DNA of 64,000 nt. Origin: Nakataea oryzae. Taxonomy: Eukaryota > Ascomycota > Sordariomycetes > Magnaporthales > Magnaporthaceae. The stretch spans positions 1 through 64,000 of the forward strand of contig PYSQ01000153.1 of NCBI GenBank assembly GCA_003049435.1. Direction: 5' to 3'. The notes under the pieces are model-generated. The model worked only from the letters and a program-made list of their open reading frames with translations, did not search any database and had not been told where the DNA came from. Made by a program: the position numbers and the translations under genes. Of this stretch, positions 23,485-35,535 are shown piece by piece. Positions within the stretch are counted from its first letter, which is position 1. Each line of letters opens with the position of its first letter.

Positions 23485-26281
23485 CTATAACACTTCGCCG
23501 ATAATCTTGGAGGCCTCGCGGTACGTCTGGAGCAGCTTTTCGCACTTTTCGCGCTCCTCCTTGACCCCATCGTCCTCGTACAGCAGCTCCTCAAACATGG
23601 ACTCCTTGTAGAGCTCGCTGACCAGACGGTTCTGAACCACGTCCTTGCAGTGGTTCACTAGCAGGTGCATGATGGCCTTGGGCACCTGGTCTGCGATAGA
23701 CTCGCGAACGATGTTGAAGTAGGATGAGATGAGTGAGCGGATAAGCTCCGTCTCCATCGCCTCCCGCTCAGTCAGCGCCGGCTCTCCGCTATTGCCCTGT
23801 TACGTTGTCATCAAGCACGTTAGCCACCGTCGCCCCCGAGGGTTCCCCCATTCACCACAGTGCGTCCTGGTTCGCCCCTGCAACTTTTCCCTGTGGAGCG
23901 AAAACACAAAGAAACTCACAAAAGGTTGGGCAAAAGAGTCGCCGCCGCCAGGCTTCAGGGCATACTCGTCGGTGTCGCGAAAGTTCTGAATGGGCGATCG
24001 CAGGGCTGACTCATCATTCCTCCTGATGCCTTGGCCGAAGGAAGAGGTAGAGGGCGAGGCGGCGTGGCGGTTGCCGGGGTTTCCAGCGGTTGGCAAGCCC
24101 CCAGGCCCGTCCTTGCCAAAGAAGTAGCCGAGGAAAGAATCCTTGGCGCCGCCTGCGGCCTGGGGGTTGAACCGCGCCGGAGATGCCGAGCGTGCCGTGC
24201 CGTTGAGGCTCGACGGTAGCAGTGGGGTGCCGTTTTCTCGGACTGCCGGGGATAAACTGCGGGTGCCGGCCTTGGCAGCTTGCTTCCGGAGCATGGCGCT
24301 CGTCGTCTTCTCGCCCGCAGCTGCTGCAGCGGCGATGACGGAAGCATTGTCGTCGTCGTCTGGCGATCCGTCGAGGCCGTTGCCAAGCTCCTTGAGCCGA
24401 CGCTTCTCCCGCCTCTCACGCTCCTCCATTATCAGCTTCATCCGCTCCCGCTCCTGCCTCTCGCTTACCACGTTGCTCATGGCAGCCGTGGCGCCTAGGA
24501 AGTTGGGGTGGTTAGTGTTGATGTAGGCGCGCTGGATCGAGATCAGCGACTCTACGTAGGTCGAGGCCGGACCAAGCCTTTCCCTCAGCAGATCCGAAAC
24601 CACCTCGATAAGCTTGGTCTGTAGTCTGGGGAAGCGGGTGAGTTCTGTCGACCCGCAGGTGTGGCAAATCTTGATCAGCTCCTCGTACACGAGCTCGACG
24701 CAGCGCTGGCTGGGGATCTCGAGAAGCTTGATCTGGGGCTTGACGAGCAGGTCAAAGGCCAGCTCGGGGACAAATAGACTAGGCCTGGGCCCGGTCGAGT
24801 TTCTTATCGCAGTCCGGATGTCCAGAGCCGTGAGGTTCGATGTGGGGTCTATGGACTCGAGGGAGCTCCCAAAAACGGAGTTGAAGATGTAGTATATCCT
24901 GGCGCCGCCGCAGAGCTCTTTGGTAGAGATCTCGGTCGACGTGCCGTCGATGGATGAGATGAAGGACGTGGCGAAGCGGGTCATCTGCTGCAGAATGAGC
25001 GACCCGCGGTGCTCCTTGCCGTGGAAGTGCATGTCTCCGTAGCTCGCCAGCTCCTGTTGCGTTTGGCCCATGAGCGTGTTCAGCCTCGCCTTGATGTCAG
25101 GGAGGCGGTCTCGGATGTGGGACATCAGGGTCGAGTTGAGGATTTTGGCCAGGTACTGAGTACCGCATCGGTTCGAAATATTCCTGTAGGCGGGGTGGTG
25201 TTTAAAGAACTCGGCCTCGGCTTGGAGAGCGTCGTGCATGGGCTTGTTCCCCTGAATGTCCTGCTGGGAGCGGTTCACCACGCCGATCCAGCCCAGCTTG
25301 AGGGGATAGACGCGGCCGGAAAGGATGTCCAAGGCGTTGGTGCCGTGGTCCATCAGATCCACCTTTGTGAGAACGCCGATGGTTCTCCGGCCCAGCGCAT
25401 CGACATGGCGGGCAAGCTTGAGGGCCTCGGAGTTCACAATATCAACGTTGGCGGGGGAGACGGCCAGGATGATGCTGTTGGGTTTGGCGATGTACTCTGA
25501 AATGAGGGTCCTGGTCTGCTTCTCGATGTCGGTTGGCTGATCACCAATGGGCACCTGGAGGCAAAAAATGGCGCGCATGTCAGTCTCGCTGCATCCGCAG
25601 GCGACTCCCCCCCTGGGCCGTCGTCCCCTGCACGACGGGGCCGCACGCGCCAGCGGGGAGTTGACCTCACCTTTGTCAGTCCCGGGAGATCGACCAGGGT
25701 GAGGTTCAGCACATGTGGGGAGTAGATTTTGAGGTTGATGGGCTGGCGGTTTATGCCCTTGTTGTTGCCGGCTATCCTCGACGTCTCGTTCTCGATCTCG
25801 CGCTTGACGTCGCCAAAGTCATTGAAGCGGCGGTTGGGGATGTGGTGGAATTCTGCCCACTCGGACCGGCGGGCGGCGTCGGGGTGCCTGTAGCCCTGGT
25901 CGGGCTCGGGGCCATCATCCTCGACGTTGATGAGCTGCAGGATCAGGGGACGTCGGGTGACGATGCCGCTGCCGCGGGGCAGAAAGTCACGGCCGACAAT
26001 GTTCTCGAGCACCGACGACTTTCCGGCCGATTGCGAGCCGACAACGACCTGCGGGACAAGAGCACAACGGGCACATTGTTAGACGCGACGTGCTGCTGGT
26101 GCGGTGCAGAAACTGTCGCCCGGCGGGGTTCTTGGGCAGCCGCCCGCCATGGCACAGCCAAGCGGAGCCCGAGACAACATACAATCTGGGGGAGATCGAG
26201 CGAGTCGTTTCCAATGGTGTTGAACACCAGATCCTGGAGCTTGTTGACGATCGACAACAAGTCGTCTCCGAGAGCGGCCAT
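23485..26281 (-). CDS. dnm1: Dynamin-related GTPase Dnm1 (mitochondrial and peroxisomal fission)
   Basis: Membrane-scission GTPase that self-assembles on mitochondria and peroxisomes. Exons 26281-26183, 26048-25671, 25554-23920 and 23796-23485, all joined phase 0, encode 807 residues. The G1 loop is GSQSAGKSS (37-45), G3 DLPGLTK (153-159) and G4 TKVD (222-225). The stalk is followed by a long variable insert rich in Ser, Ala and charged residues (about 520-700), with ERERMKLIMEERERREKRR and SFLGYFFGK. The GTPase effector domain ends the protein (EAMETELIRSLISSYFNIVR...REASKIIGEVL). The N-terminus MAALGDDLLSIVNKLQDLVF and the 800-residue length fit Dnm1 better than Vps1, which is about 700 residues. 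It is divergent from COX19. Confidence 0.92.
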
Positions 26282-27210
26282 GGTGGGCTACCGAGTCTGG
26301 GGTCAAGGACTAGAAGCTGGCTGCGGGACTCGACACTCGGGTCGGGGGCGTGCGACGGCCGAGGGGAGGTGTTCCTCTGCCAACGCAGGCGAGCGAGGAA
26401 GCGAGGCGTTGAGCGCGGGAGCTCAACTGGTTATCGCCGGAGTCAAGGGCCGCACGAGCTCGGGCGGCGGGCGGCGGCTTATCGTCAAGGGTCAAAAGGA
26501 AGGAGGGAAAAAAAATTCCGGGAAAAAAAAGGAGACAGGGGCCACCAGCAAATTTGTGCAAGGGAGAGAAAATCGCTAGACCGCCGTCAGTTCATTCTTG
26601 GGCGGCAACAGGGCAGCAGGCCTAAACAAAGGAAGCGGGAAATTCCAGTCCAGCCGTATTGCTCTCGACGTCCAAGGACTGCGCATAAAAGCAGAGAAGC
26701 AGTATTGTCCCTGGTCTCGTCGGGGGGGTGGGTTGTAATCGCGTCGTCCCTTTCTGGTGCAAAATGAAGAATTATGCGCGCGGTTGAGCTGTTGCTGCCT
26801 CAGGCGCCAACGCGTGGGAATCGAGGTTGGTGCGGCGCCAGGAGCTTCCACTTGGATCAATGCGCAACCGTGCCTGCGCCTGCGCCGCCGCCGCCTGCCT
26901 GGACTCCCTACAACCACAGCGCACGCCCCCCTATCGTTAGCGGATGCCCGCCTGCTGACGTGACCGCCGCACCCTGCAGACTCCACCGAAAAACGGCTTC
27001 TGCTGCAAGCACCTGCTCGGCGAGCAACCGCCTAATCTGGAGCCGCCTTGCGTGCCAGCCTGCGGAGCCGATTCAGGACTCTATCTACATAGCCTGCCTA
27101 CCCAGCCAACTGCCCACCTGGTTGTGGCTGAAACCTGGTCGACCCCAGCGCATTGGAGCGAGGGCGAGAAAACCACCTTCTTTCCATTTCCTTCCATCCC
27201 TGCGGAAGCC
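26282..27210. other. Shared promoter region of Dnm1 and COX19
   Basis: About 930 bp between two divergent genes for mitochondrial proteins. Contains purine-rich stretches (26506-26535) but no TATA box I would defend. No gene. Confidence 0.55.
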
Positions 27211-27735
27211 ATGAGCGCATTCGGCGGCCCCGGTGGTGGCCAGCTCACGCAGAAGCCAACGCCGTGAGTCCGTGGCGCCAGGGAGCTCGGTCTTCGTGCC
27301 CGCAGTGCTAACCTCGACTAGCCCGCAGCGAGGCAGCTTCCCTCTGGATCACGATGGTCAGTCCTTCGCTGCATTGTCCCCGCCAGCTAGGTGGCCAGCC
27401 CTGCTCACCGTGCCCGCGTGTCCCAGGAGAGTGCAAGCATGTGATGGAAACATATCTCAGCTGCATGAAGAAGGTCAAAGGTGTCAACGACAACCAATGC
27501 CGCGATATAGCCAAGTCGTATCTGGCTTGTCGCATGGATCGGTGAGAGAAAACGTGCTCAGTGCGTAGACAAAAAAGAAATGACTGACCATGTTCCTTGT
27601 GTTTGTCACTTGTGGGACCGGCCCAGAAATCTCATGGCCCGCGATGATTTCAAAAACTTGGGATTTCAGAACGATTCGAGCCCAGAGAAGAAGCCGGCGC
27701 AAGAAGAGGGTAAGAAGGGCGAACTGAGATGGTAG
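27211..27735 (+). CDS. cox19: COX19, twin CX9C copper-related assembly factor of cytochrome c oxidase
   Basis: Soluble intermembrane-space protein needed for assembly of respiratory complex IV, imported through Mia40. Four exons, 27211-27263, 27322-27356, 27427-27541 and 27627-27735, give 103 residues. The core reads RGSFPLDHDGECKHVM, with Cys pairs CKHVMETYLSC and CRDIAKSYLAC, each with nine residues between cysteines, then CRMDRNLMARDDFKNLGFQ. This matches yeast Cox19 in order and spacing. Exon 2 is only 35 nt and exon 1 53 nt. The lysine/glutamate-rich tail ends at a TAG. A GTAAGA near 27709 could be read as a donor but no downstream exon is needed. Confidence 0.93.
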
Positions 27736-27990
27736 ATATGAGGAGATCATTATGTACTTGCAGGCACTGGGCGAAAGGTTGCTCCCAGAGGCCATCTCAC
27801 AGCTATCGTGTAGATACTCTATATAAAATATATACCCATAGGCTTTGCCCTACACAAGTAACAAACACGACTGGAAGCTGAGCTGTTTTCTTCTATATCG
27901 TGCGTGCAAAATCACCAAGTGGCGATGTGTCGATAATACCCAATATTGCACTTCATGTTGGCGAAAATAAATAACCCTGCGTACTACCCA

Positions 27991-30171
27991 TTAGATGCGA
28001 TGGACGGCAAATATCCACTCACCCCTCATGAGATATTTCCCAAAGCTTTCTGAAGGCTCCAATATGGCCGTTGACTCATTGTTGTCTACCCTTCCAGGCG
28101 TCATCTCACCACTGCCAGTTGCATCGATCCTCTCGCTCCTGGCCAAGAGGGATTTCTGTCGAATCTTCCATGCTCTGAGCAGCCATCCTGCAGGTGTGAG
28201 TCTCTGTCAGCACATATTCCCCGGCTCTCTATTAACACGTCTGTGACCTTGCCAGGCCGAAATCGAAAGAGATAGATCAGCGAGGAAATTGGCAAGCTCT
28301 CACCAGATGTAAAGGCGATAAAGTAACACGACCCGTTGAACAGCTGCACAGGAAGATAGCTGCTGGTGCCAGGTCCACGCAGGCTGAGCCCGATAACCTC
28401 GGCAAACGTGGACGGCATCACGAGAACCAGCCATATCAAAGATAGGGCCGACGGGAGGAGCGAGATGTCGACGACCTCGGCGCAGATGGGAGCAATGGTC
28501 GCCCACATAATCCCGGAGAACACGCCGAGAAGACTGAATACGATGACACCGCCGAAAAACTTTCCGGCGAATATCCACAAGAAGAAAGAGCCGAGGCTTG
28601 CAGCGAGCGTCCCGATAGAGGCAACATTGATCCTACCGTACGAATCCGACGCCAGACCCACGAGTGGGCGACCAAGACCTTGGGACACTACATGTGGTAT
28701 TTCAGGGATGGTTAGCCGGTGTTGCCTGGTCAGGTCGCTGGGTTTCCCCATCCGGTAGACTTGAGAAAAAAAAAGACATACAATTGAACATGGCGGAGAC
28801 AATGGCGCCTTGGGATGCCGTGAAGCCAACAGTCTGGCAGTAGTCGGCCAGCGAAAAGACAACAATCAGGTAGCCGAATGAGGAGAAGCTTGCCCAGGAA
28901 AGGAGGAGGCAGTATTCGGGGCGCTTGAAGAGCTCCCAGTGCAAGCCGATGTGGACAGCGCCGACCTGGGCGTTCCGGTCCCGGATCACAAGGGTGCAGA
29001 TTCCGTTGACAGCAAAAGTTAGTGCGGCGAGGATGCGGAACGTCCAGGGCAGGCCGACGCTCTTGATCATGGCGTTTGTGGAAAGGGAGTAGACGAGGCC
29101 GCCAATCCCCGAGCCGGCCGCGGCAATACCGTTGGCCAGCGACCGGCGTTTGGTGAACCACTGCGAAGGGATGCCGACAGAAGCAACGAAAAGGAAGCCC
29201 ATTCCCGCTCCAAAGGCAATGCCCTGGCTTAGAATGAGGTGCCACATTTCCGTCGCAAAGGATGCGCCGATAAAGCCAACGCTAGACAGAATGGCATACA
29301 CTGATTAGCAGATACAACCAATAGAACATACCATTCGTGCCAGGCACAAGTATGGTATGTTGAAGAGAAGATACAGTCATCGCAAGTCACATCAGGACAG
29401 CAGACTTTGCCAGACCAAGAGGAAACGAGGGAAGGAGACGAAAAGAGGTAGATGGTACTTACGTTTGGATTATAAGACCCAGGGTCATGACCGACTTGGT
29501 GCCATATTTTCCAATAAGAAACGTTCCAGGAGGGGAGACAAACAGCGCTATCGAAATATACTTTGGTCAGCGTTTGGTAAATCGCAATCACCACTGAAGC
29601 AGTCATATGTGAGAAATGAGGATGACTTGATGCCGAACCCACCTATGGACACGGAGAGACCTCCTACAAACGCATATGCCAGTGGACTTGCCCCAGCGAA
29701 GGTGCCGGCTCGCAAATAGTATGCCAGAAACACGGCATACGACTAGTGGTGATGGAGGGACATGTAAGATATTGTAAAAGGCGCGCAGCTTAGAGCTGGA
29801 AAGAGTAGAAGGATTAAAATGGCCCAATAAGGACATAAACTTACGGAATTGATACCCCAGGTATGCGCATTAAGCATGTTTACCGCCAGCACAACGACCC
29901 TGAGCAACTGTCAGTCTAGTTCAGCCTGCTTTTCTCCGGGGTGGGCTTACCAGCCATATCCGCCCTCTTTCAACTGCTCATCATCGTCTTCAGTATCGGA
30001 CGACGGTTGTAACAAAGACCCGGCGGGATTGGCCGCATTCTGCTTCTTTTCATCGGATTCAGTGGTCCCGGTCATGTTCACGATGGGTGCGCCTTGATCC
30101 GCAGCCGCACCCCGGCCAGCACCGACCGGAGAGGCCGGGGAGGCTGGTCGAACAGCTGACGGCTGTGTCAT
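27991..30171 (-). CDS. MFS transporter of the monocarboxylate (MCT/SLC16-like) family
   Basis: Twelve-helix plasma-membrane transporter; substrate unknown. Seven exons, 30171-29951, 29899-29845, 29742-29643, 29547-29463, 29281-28782, 28687-28304 and 28187-27991, encode 513 residues. A hydrophilic, acidic N-tail (EDDDEQLKEGGYGW) leads into the first helix (VVVLAVNMLNAHTWGINSYA), a position where fungal MCT-like proteins have the conserved GGYGW motif. Further marks are AYAFVGGLSVSI, SPPGTFLIGKYGTKSVM, IGASFATEMWHL, SQGIAFGAGMGFLFVASVG, WFTKRRSLANGIAAAGSGIG and LGRPLVGLASDSYGRIN. The C-tail is hydrophilic. Acceptors for exons 4 and 5 were picked to keep the frame and the expected helix; the exon 3/4 join may be one or two residues short of homologues. 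Confidence 0.87.
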
Positions 30172-31242
30172 TTAGAAGTTCGGCCGAAGAGGAGAGTAAC
30201 AGCCAGCAGAAAAGACCTCTTGAGCCCGACCTGAAACGACAGGCAGGGATGGTGTGAGTCTAGGCCTAAACCTAGGTAGTGCGAAACAGACCAAGCAAGA
30301 TATCTCAAGTTTGTACTGAAAAAAATGCACTGATAGCACACTGAAAGCATGTAAAGGAGTTGGGCGTCTCTTTGCGCGGGCGTCTCGCTGGAGCAAAAAT
30401 CCTAGCCAACTGTGTTTTTGCGTCTTCGCTTGAAGCGCCCTTGCATTGACAGAAAAATTGGCACCGCAACTTTGACCAGGAGCAGCAATCCGCCCCGCCG
30501 AGAATTCGAGTTCAAATTTGTCACGTCCCAACGCATTGTAGCCGGTTGCGGGAGGGTAGTATTATGGCAAGGGCCAGTGGCCGAGGGTTGGAGTCTAGTC
30601 TCGGCTTCAGTTTCCTCGCTCTTTGCATTACCCGTCCATTGTGCGGTGTCGAGATCCAAGGTGATTTTGCTTTTAGGCGCTTTAGTCGCAACCGTGGTGG
30701 CGATTATGCAACTGGTACTTACCGGCCTCCATGCCATCCCCTCATCTGACCCCCCCTCAGTTCTGTCAGAGCCGCAGATAAGTCGGTCTTTGTGGGGGAG
30801 GGGGGATAGGCAAAGTTGGAGGCTGGGCGAGACCAGGGAGATGCGGTGGTCATGGTGTGTGACGTTTGGGAGACAAAACAATACAAAGAAAAATAAACAA
30901 GAAGGAGAGAGGTTGAGAAAATTCGAGAATCACTCCGGGGCGGCTCCGCGCGAGATGAAACAGAAACAAATATACAGTGAGCGGCAGGTTACCTAGTGAA
31001 GCTGCAAACAATACCCGGGCCGGAGTCGGACGGTGGGAACCTGCCTGACGTAGCCGTGCGCACACTAGACTAGACTGGGGTACATGGCAGGTATCCGTCG
31101 GCCTGCAGACAAACCGGAAGTGACCAAGGTACGAGATAGTGGTTGCGTCGCGTTCCATGCGATGCGATGGGTTGCGCTGCGCAGCGTTTGCTTCCCCGGC
31201 TGTTGGTGCGGATCATGGAATGCCCCCGTCACGGCTGCGGGG

Positions 31243-31260
31243 CTGGCTCGAATGTTCGAG
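31243..31260. repeat. Perfect 18 bp palindrome-like inverted repeat
   Basis: GGCTCGAA and TTCGAGCC are exact inverse complements separated by TG. It lies in intergenic DNA 1.1 kb from the MFS start and 1.3 kb from the LIM start. It could be a dimeric transcription-factor site; no function is shown. Confidence 0.6.
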
Positions 31261-32358
31261 CCCGAAGCCAGAAGGCCGGAGAGGGGTCAGGACCCAGGCG
31301 CGGGCCCAGGCGCTCCTGGCTCTTGTGATGCCCCCTTGGCCCACGCGGCTGCGAACACGCGCCGCCCTTGTTGTTTGTTTCTCGGCCGCTCGACCACGAC
31401 AAGGGGGGCGGAGATTCTGTTTTCTTAGCAGAAGAGTGCTGGAACGGTTGAGCTATGATGTTTTGTGTTTCTAATGTCGCTTTCTACGGGGGTCCAGTGG
31501 AGCTACCCCTCGGCAACCCCCGTCCACTTCAAGCCAGCGGGGGTTGTGGTCTTGCCTGCCCGTCACGCCCTGACAATGGACGGGAGCAGTTGATATTATC
31601 TTGCACGGATGATGCATATGGGCGGTTGCTGATCTACCTGCTACTGCGTTCGTCTGGTTAATGCTGCCACTGCGGCAAGCAGCGAATATATCGAATCATG
31701 ACTGATGGAGCGTTCCCTGCGGGACCGGATGCACCGCACCGCACTGCACTGAACGCTTGGAAGGTACCGAACCCCGGCCGACGGCCCCAGTGCTCGGGAT
31801 CGGTTCGTGCTGCAGCCATGTGCTGTGTCATCTACCGGCCGGCGGTCGCTGGCGTGTCGTTAATAGATGCACATCAATATGCGCAGCGCCCATCGTGGAG
31901 CGGCCGGGTTGGCTCCTGGCAGCGCCAGAGACGAGGTGCGGCAGGGCGACGCTGCTTCTTGATTGGCCGCGGAGTTGCAGTGACTCAAGCCGCCAGTGAG
32001 CTTGCCTCGTTTGCACGCTAGCGGGGTGGGGTGGCTGCCGAGCTGGCTGCAGGGGGGGTGCCGCGCTTGTGTTGTCTCCTGGGCAACTCCTTCGCCCGGC
32101 GCAGGCGTAAACAAGGCGGATCCTGGGCAAGCCTGCATATCGCCGAAACCCACCCAGCCCGGTGCTCTTTGTCGCCCCGTTATTCACCGTAGCCGTGGTC
32201 GTCTCTGCGTCACCCGCCCTCTGCAGCCGCCGCATTGCTCCAGCTTCTGCCCAGCAACCGCGCCGTGGCGGGTGCTCAACAGATTGATCGTCTTGCCATC
32301 TCACATGCGACCTTGTCTCATGCGCCATAACCCCCGGCTCCATCTACGTCGTCCACCA

Positions 32359-32366
32359 TATTTAAA
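32359..32366 (+). promoter_or_regulatory. TATA-like element upstream of LIM gene
   Basis: TATTTAAA about 220 bp before the ATG at 32586, followed by a C/T-rich leader. A plausible core promoter element, judged by position only. Confidence 0.35.
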
Positions 32367-32585
32367 CTCTGCCTGGCCAGCCTCTCACTCAGCCCGTCAT
32401 TGATACCCGCCATCTTTTTGCCTCTTCACACATGCCCATCGCACCCTTGACCGGCCTGGCCTACCCTACCTGACCTGCTTGACTGCCTGCCTTGCCTGCC
32501 CACCTCTGTGTGCGACAATCCGGGAATCACGTATACCTAGACCTGCCATCCATCTACTGCATCCGCTGCGACGCCCGACTCCGCC

Positions 32586-35535
32586 ATGCTTTCGCGCGGC
32601 AAGTCCAAGGAGCGGACCTCCACACGGAAGGTCACGCCGCCTTCGCCCAGCTACATGTCAAACGACCAGTTTGGTGAGTGTTGCTGGCGCTCGTCTCCTT
32701 GCACTGGTAGCAGTCGGGAGGAAGATTGATCTGACAGCCATGCTCTACGTAGCTTCATACCTCGCCGACTTGAGAAACAACCGCATGGCCCGCCCCGGCG
32801 GAGCCAGGCCACACCCCGACAGCTCGCGGCGGGACTCTGGCCGGCCCTCGATGACAAGCAACCGCTCTTCGCTTGGCGGCATCGCCTCTGGATCAGAAAC
32901 CTCGTCGGTTCGCCCGCCGAAAAGCCAATCTCCTGTGCCACGCTCTGGCAGCCGACCCTCCATGGCTCCCAGCATCTCGTCGCGCTACTCGGGCATGAGC
33001 ACGAGCACCAGGGGCCGTGACTACTATCCAGCGAAATCAACGAGCCCACCACCCCTGAAGCCTTCCGAAGTTGTCCCCAGCGCCACGTACATCGAGCGCG
33101 GACAGAGGTGGATGGAGAAGGAAGAGGCGTTCTCGCTCAGACAAGCCATGGACGACATGAGCTTGCAAGAGCAGGATGGGGATGCCAAGGGGAAGGAAAA
33201 GGAGATGGACGAGGACGAGAAACGCCTGCACGAGGCTGCCTTGACCGAGGCGGCCGAGCTCGTGTGGAAACACCAGAACGGCGTCAAGCGGCCCGAGCCA
33301 GATGCGCCATATCGCTATAAGCCCCATATGCGCAAGAACAGCTACGCATATGCCCGGACGGCGACTGCGGGATACTGCGGCAACGACGTCGAACCGACGG
33401 GTCTTGGTAGGAATATGGGTTCGCGGTCCGTCTCTGGCAGCTCCACGTCTAGCCACGGCTCTGTAAACGGCCGCACCTCGCCGCCAGCAGCGACCAGAAA
33501 CAGCGCCGCTACCAGCATCGCGGAGCGAAGCCGCCAGAGCCTTGAAAAGTCGCGAGACAGTTCAACGGAGCTGGATCGATCAAAAGGCTATCGTGGACTC
33601 GCTGCAGGTCCCAGACCCATGGCAGCGAAGCCGCCCTCGAGCCGCCGGCGAACAAGCCTCAAGAGAAACATCAGTGGCGAGGTCGAGAAGCCATTCTCCG
33701 GAGACCAGATATGGGAGGAGCCCGAGGGCTCCAGTCCCGCGAAGAAGACGGCGGCGGCCTCGGCTGAGACAGAAGGCAGCGAGCCGCTGCAGACCAAGGC
33801 CAAGAACCCTCTCAACCGCGTGTCGTTCAACCCAGAGGTTACCGACAAAGCCAAGACCCCTGAGCCGACTCCTGAGCAACCCGCACAATCCGCCGTATCC
33901 AGGCTCCTGTCCAGGATCGAGATACACAGGAACCCTCCGTCACAGTCTCGCAACCCCGGCTACACCACAAACAACAGCCCCAGTCCCGACAGCAGCTCCG
34001 CTGCCGCCCCCCGGGACGACGTGCCAAGGAAGAACGGCGTCGAGGTCAGGGGAGACGACATAAGAGAAGCGACGAGTATGAGGCTCAAGGACCGCAGTGA
34101 GAAGCTGCCGACACCGTCCTTCGTCAGTAACACGCCCGGACGGCCAATCGTAAGCTTTGACGCAAATTGGAAGGCCCCCGACAAGGCGGCGACTGATGAG
34201 AAGCCAGACCCCAGAATGCGCAGCCCCTTCTTCCGCAACCGCGAAGCCAGGAAGCCGAAAGGAGAACAAGCACCAGCGGCGACAATCCCCAGGCAAAGCC
34301 CGGCAGTCTCTGCTGTCTCAGCTGTGGTCGCTGATCTCCCGCCGCCATCGGCGCCAGCACCGCGCCGTGAGCTCCCGACCCCAGCACTTCAGATGAACGA
34401 TTCGAGCGGTCGCTCGTCTTCAACTGTCCCGGGAATCACCGTTTCTGAGTCCCCTTCTCCATCTAGGCCTCCTAGATCCGCGCCCTCCGGTTCGGCTCCT
34501 TTGCCATCAGTACCCTCCGTCTCGATCCCGCCCCCGTCGATACCCTCAGTATCGGTTTCGCCTCCGTCAGTGCCCTCTGTGTCGGTATCTCCCGCCCCAT
34601 CGATATCGGTTTCTGGGCCTTCGATATCCGTCTCGGCACCTTCCGCCTCAATACCTGTCATTTTGACCCCCGACGACCCAAGCGACGCGCCCGGCGTCCC
34701 TCTCATCGTCACGCCAGACGAGCCAAGCTCTACACGCACACCCTCGGCCCGGCCGCTCCCAACCCCAGTCAGAGGTCCCGTCGGCCAGGTCCGGCAGGCG
34801 GCTGCACGCTCGCGAGGCCACTGGTCCCCCGCCCCTGCTCCTGTCGGCAGCCGTGCCACGGCACGCTGCCATGAATGCAGACTGCCGATCGAGGGCCGCT
34901 TCGTGGCCTTGAGGGGCTCCAACGAGAGGTTCCACCCACAGTGCTTCTCGTGCTACACTTGTGGCACTTCGCTGGAGGCACTCGAGATCAGCCCCGAGCC
35001 GGATGCGGCCAGGGAGGCCCGCCTAGACCGCATACGGAGACGGGCCGCGGGTGAGATTCTGGCCGAGGCCCCCGGTCAAACCATGGCCGAGGATGGCGAC
35101 GAGCGGCTGCGCTTTTTCTGCCACCTCGACTGGCACGAGCAGTTTGCACCGCGATGCAAGCACTGCACCACCCCCATCATCGGCGAGCACATTGTGGCGC
35201 TAGGTGGACACTGGCACATTGGTCACTTCTTCTGTGCCGAGTGCGGCGACCCTTTCAAACACGGCGCTACCCATATTGAGAAGGACGGGTATGCCTGGTG
35301 CGCCGGCTGCCAGGCCAAACACACGGAGCGCCGTGCTCCCAAGTGCCGCGGGTGTAAGGGTGCTGTCATCGGCCAGTACGTTCGCGCACTTGCTGCCGAG
35401 TGGCATGACGAGTGCTTCCGCTGCGCCACCTGCGGCGGCGGTTTCGACGACGGCCAGGTCTTCCCGCGTGAAGCCGTCGATGGTCTCATTGAGATCCTCT
35501 GTACTCCTTGCCGCGCCCGCGAGCTCAAGGCTTGA
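32586..35535 (+). CDS. pxl1: Paxillin-like protein with three C-terminal LIM domains
   Basis: Actin-associated scaffold, probably acting in polarity or cytokinesis as fission-yeast Pxl1. Exons 32586-32673 and 32753-35535 encode 956 residues. Exon 1 reads MLSRGKSKERTSTRKVTPPS, then SPSYMSNDQF joined to ASYLADLRNNR, a short conserved segment at the start of fungal LIM proteins. The middle is Ser/Pro/Arg-rich and probably disordered, with a Ser-Val-Pro repeat block (34510-34660). LIM1 starts at Cys735 (CHECRLPIEGRFVALRG) and carries a charged insertion in its second finger. LIM2 starts at Cys831 (CKHCTTPIIGEHIVALGG). LIM3 starts at Cys894 (CRGCKGAVIGQYVRALAAE) and ends near the C-terminus. Translation from an upstream in-frame ATG or TTG would read through the intron and is rejected. 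The symbol is by analogy. Confidence 0.85.
34510..34660 (+). repeat. Ser-Val-Pro coding repeat in LIM gene
   Basis: Irregular tandem repeats encoding units such as PSVPSVS and PSISVS, about 45 residues, just before the LIM region. Codon-level variation (TCC, TCG, TCT, TCA) shows it is old rather than a fresh slippage product. Confidence 0.7.

Larger units (their letters stand above)
30172..32585. other. Divergent promoter region, about 2.4 kb
   Basis: Between the MFS gene (minus) and the LIM gene (plus). Holds an ACCTAGGTA motif (30270-30278), an 18 bp palindrome (31243-31260) and a TATA-like TATTTAAA (about 32359). Open frames (30412-30996, 31828-32343) show no family signal. Confidence 0.55.

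Noticed and set aside
23485..26281. Vps1 instead of Dnm1
   Set aside because: Length of 807, the MAALGDDLLSIVNKLQDLVF start and the long charged insert with SFLGYFFGK fit Dnm1; Vps1 is about 100 residues shorter.
27700..27735. Extra intron at the COX19 3' end (GTAAGA donor)
   Set aside because: The frame reaches a stop within nine codons and no conserved residue is missing, so no further exon is needed.
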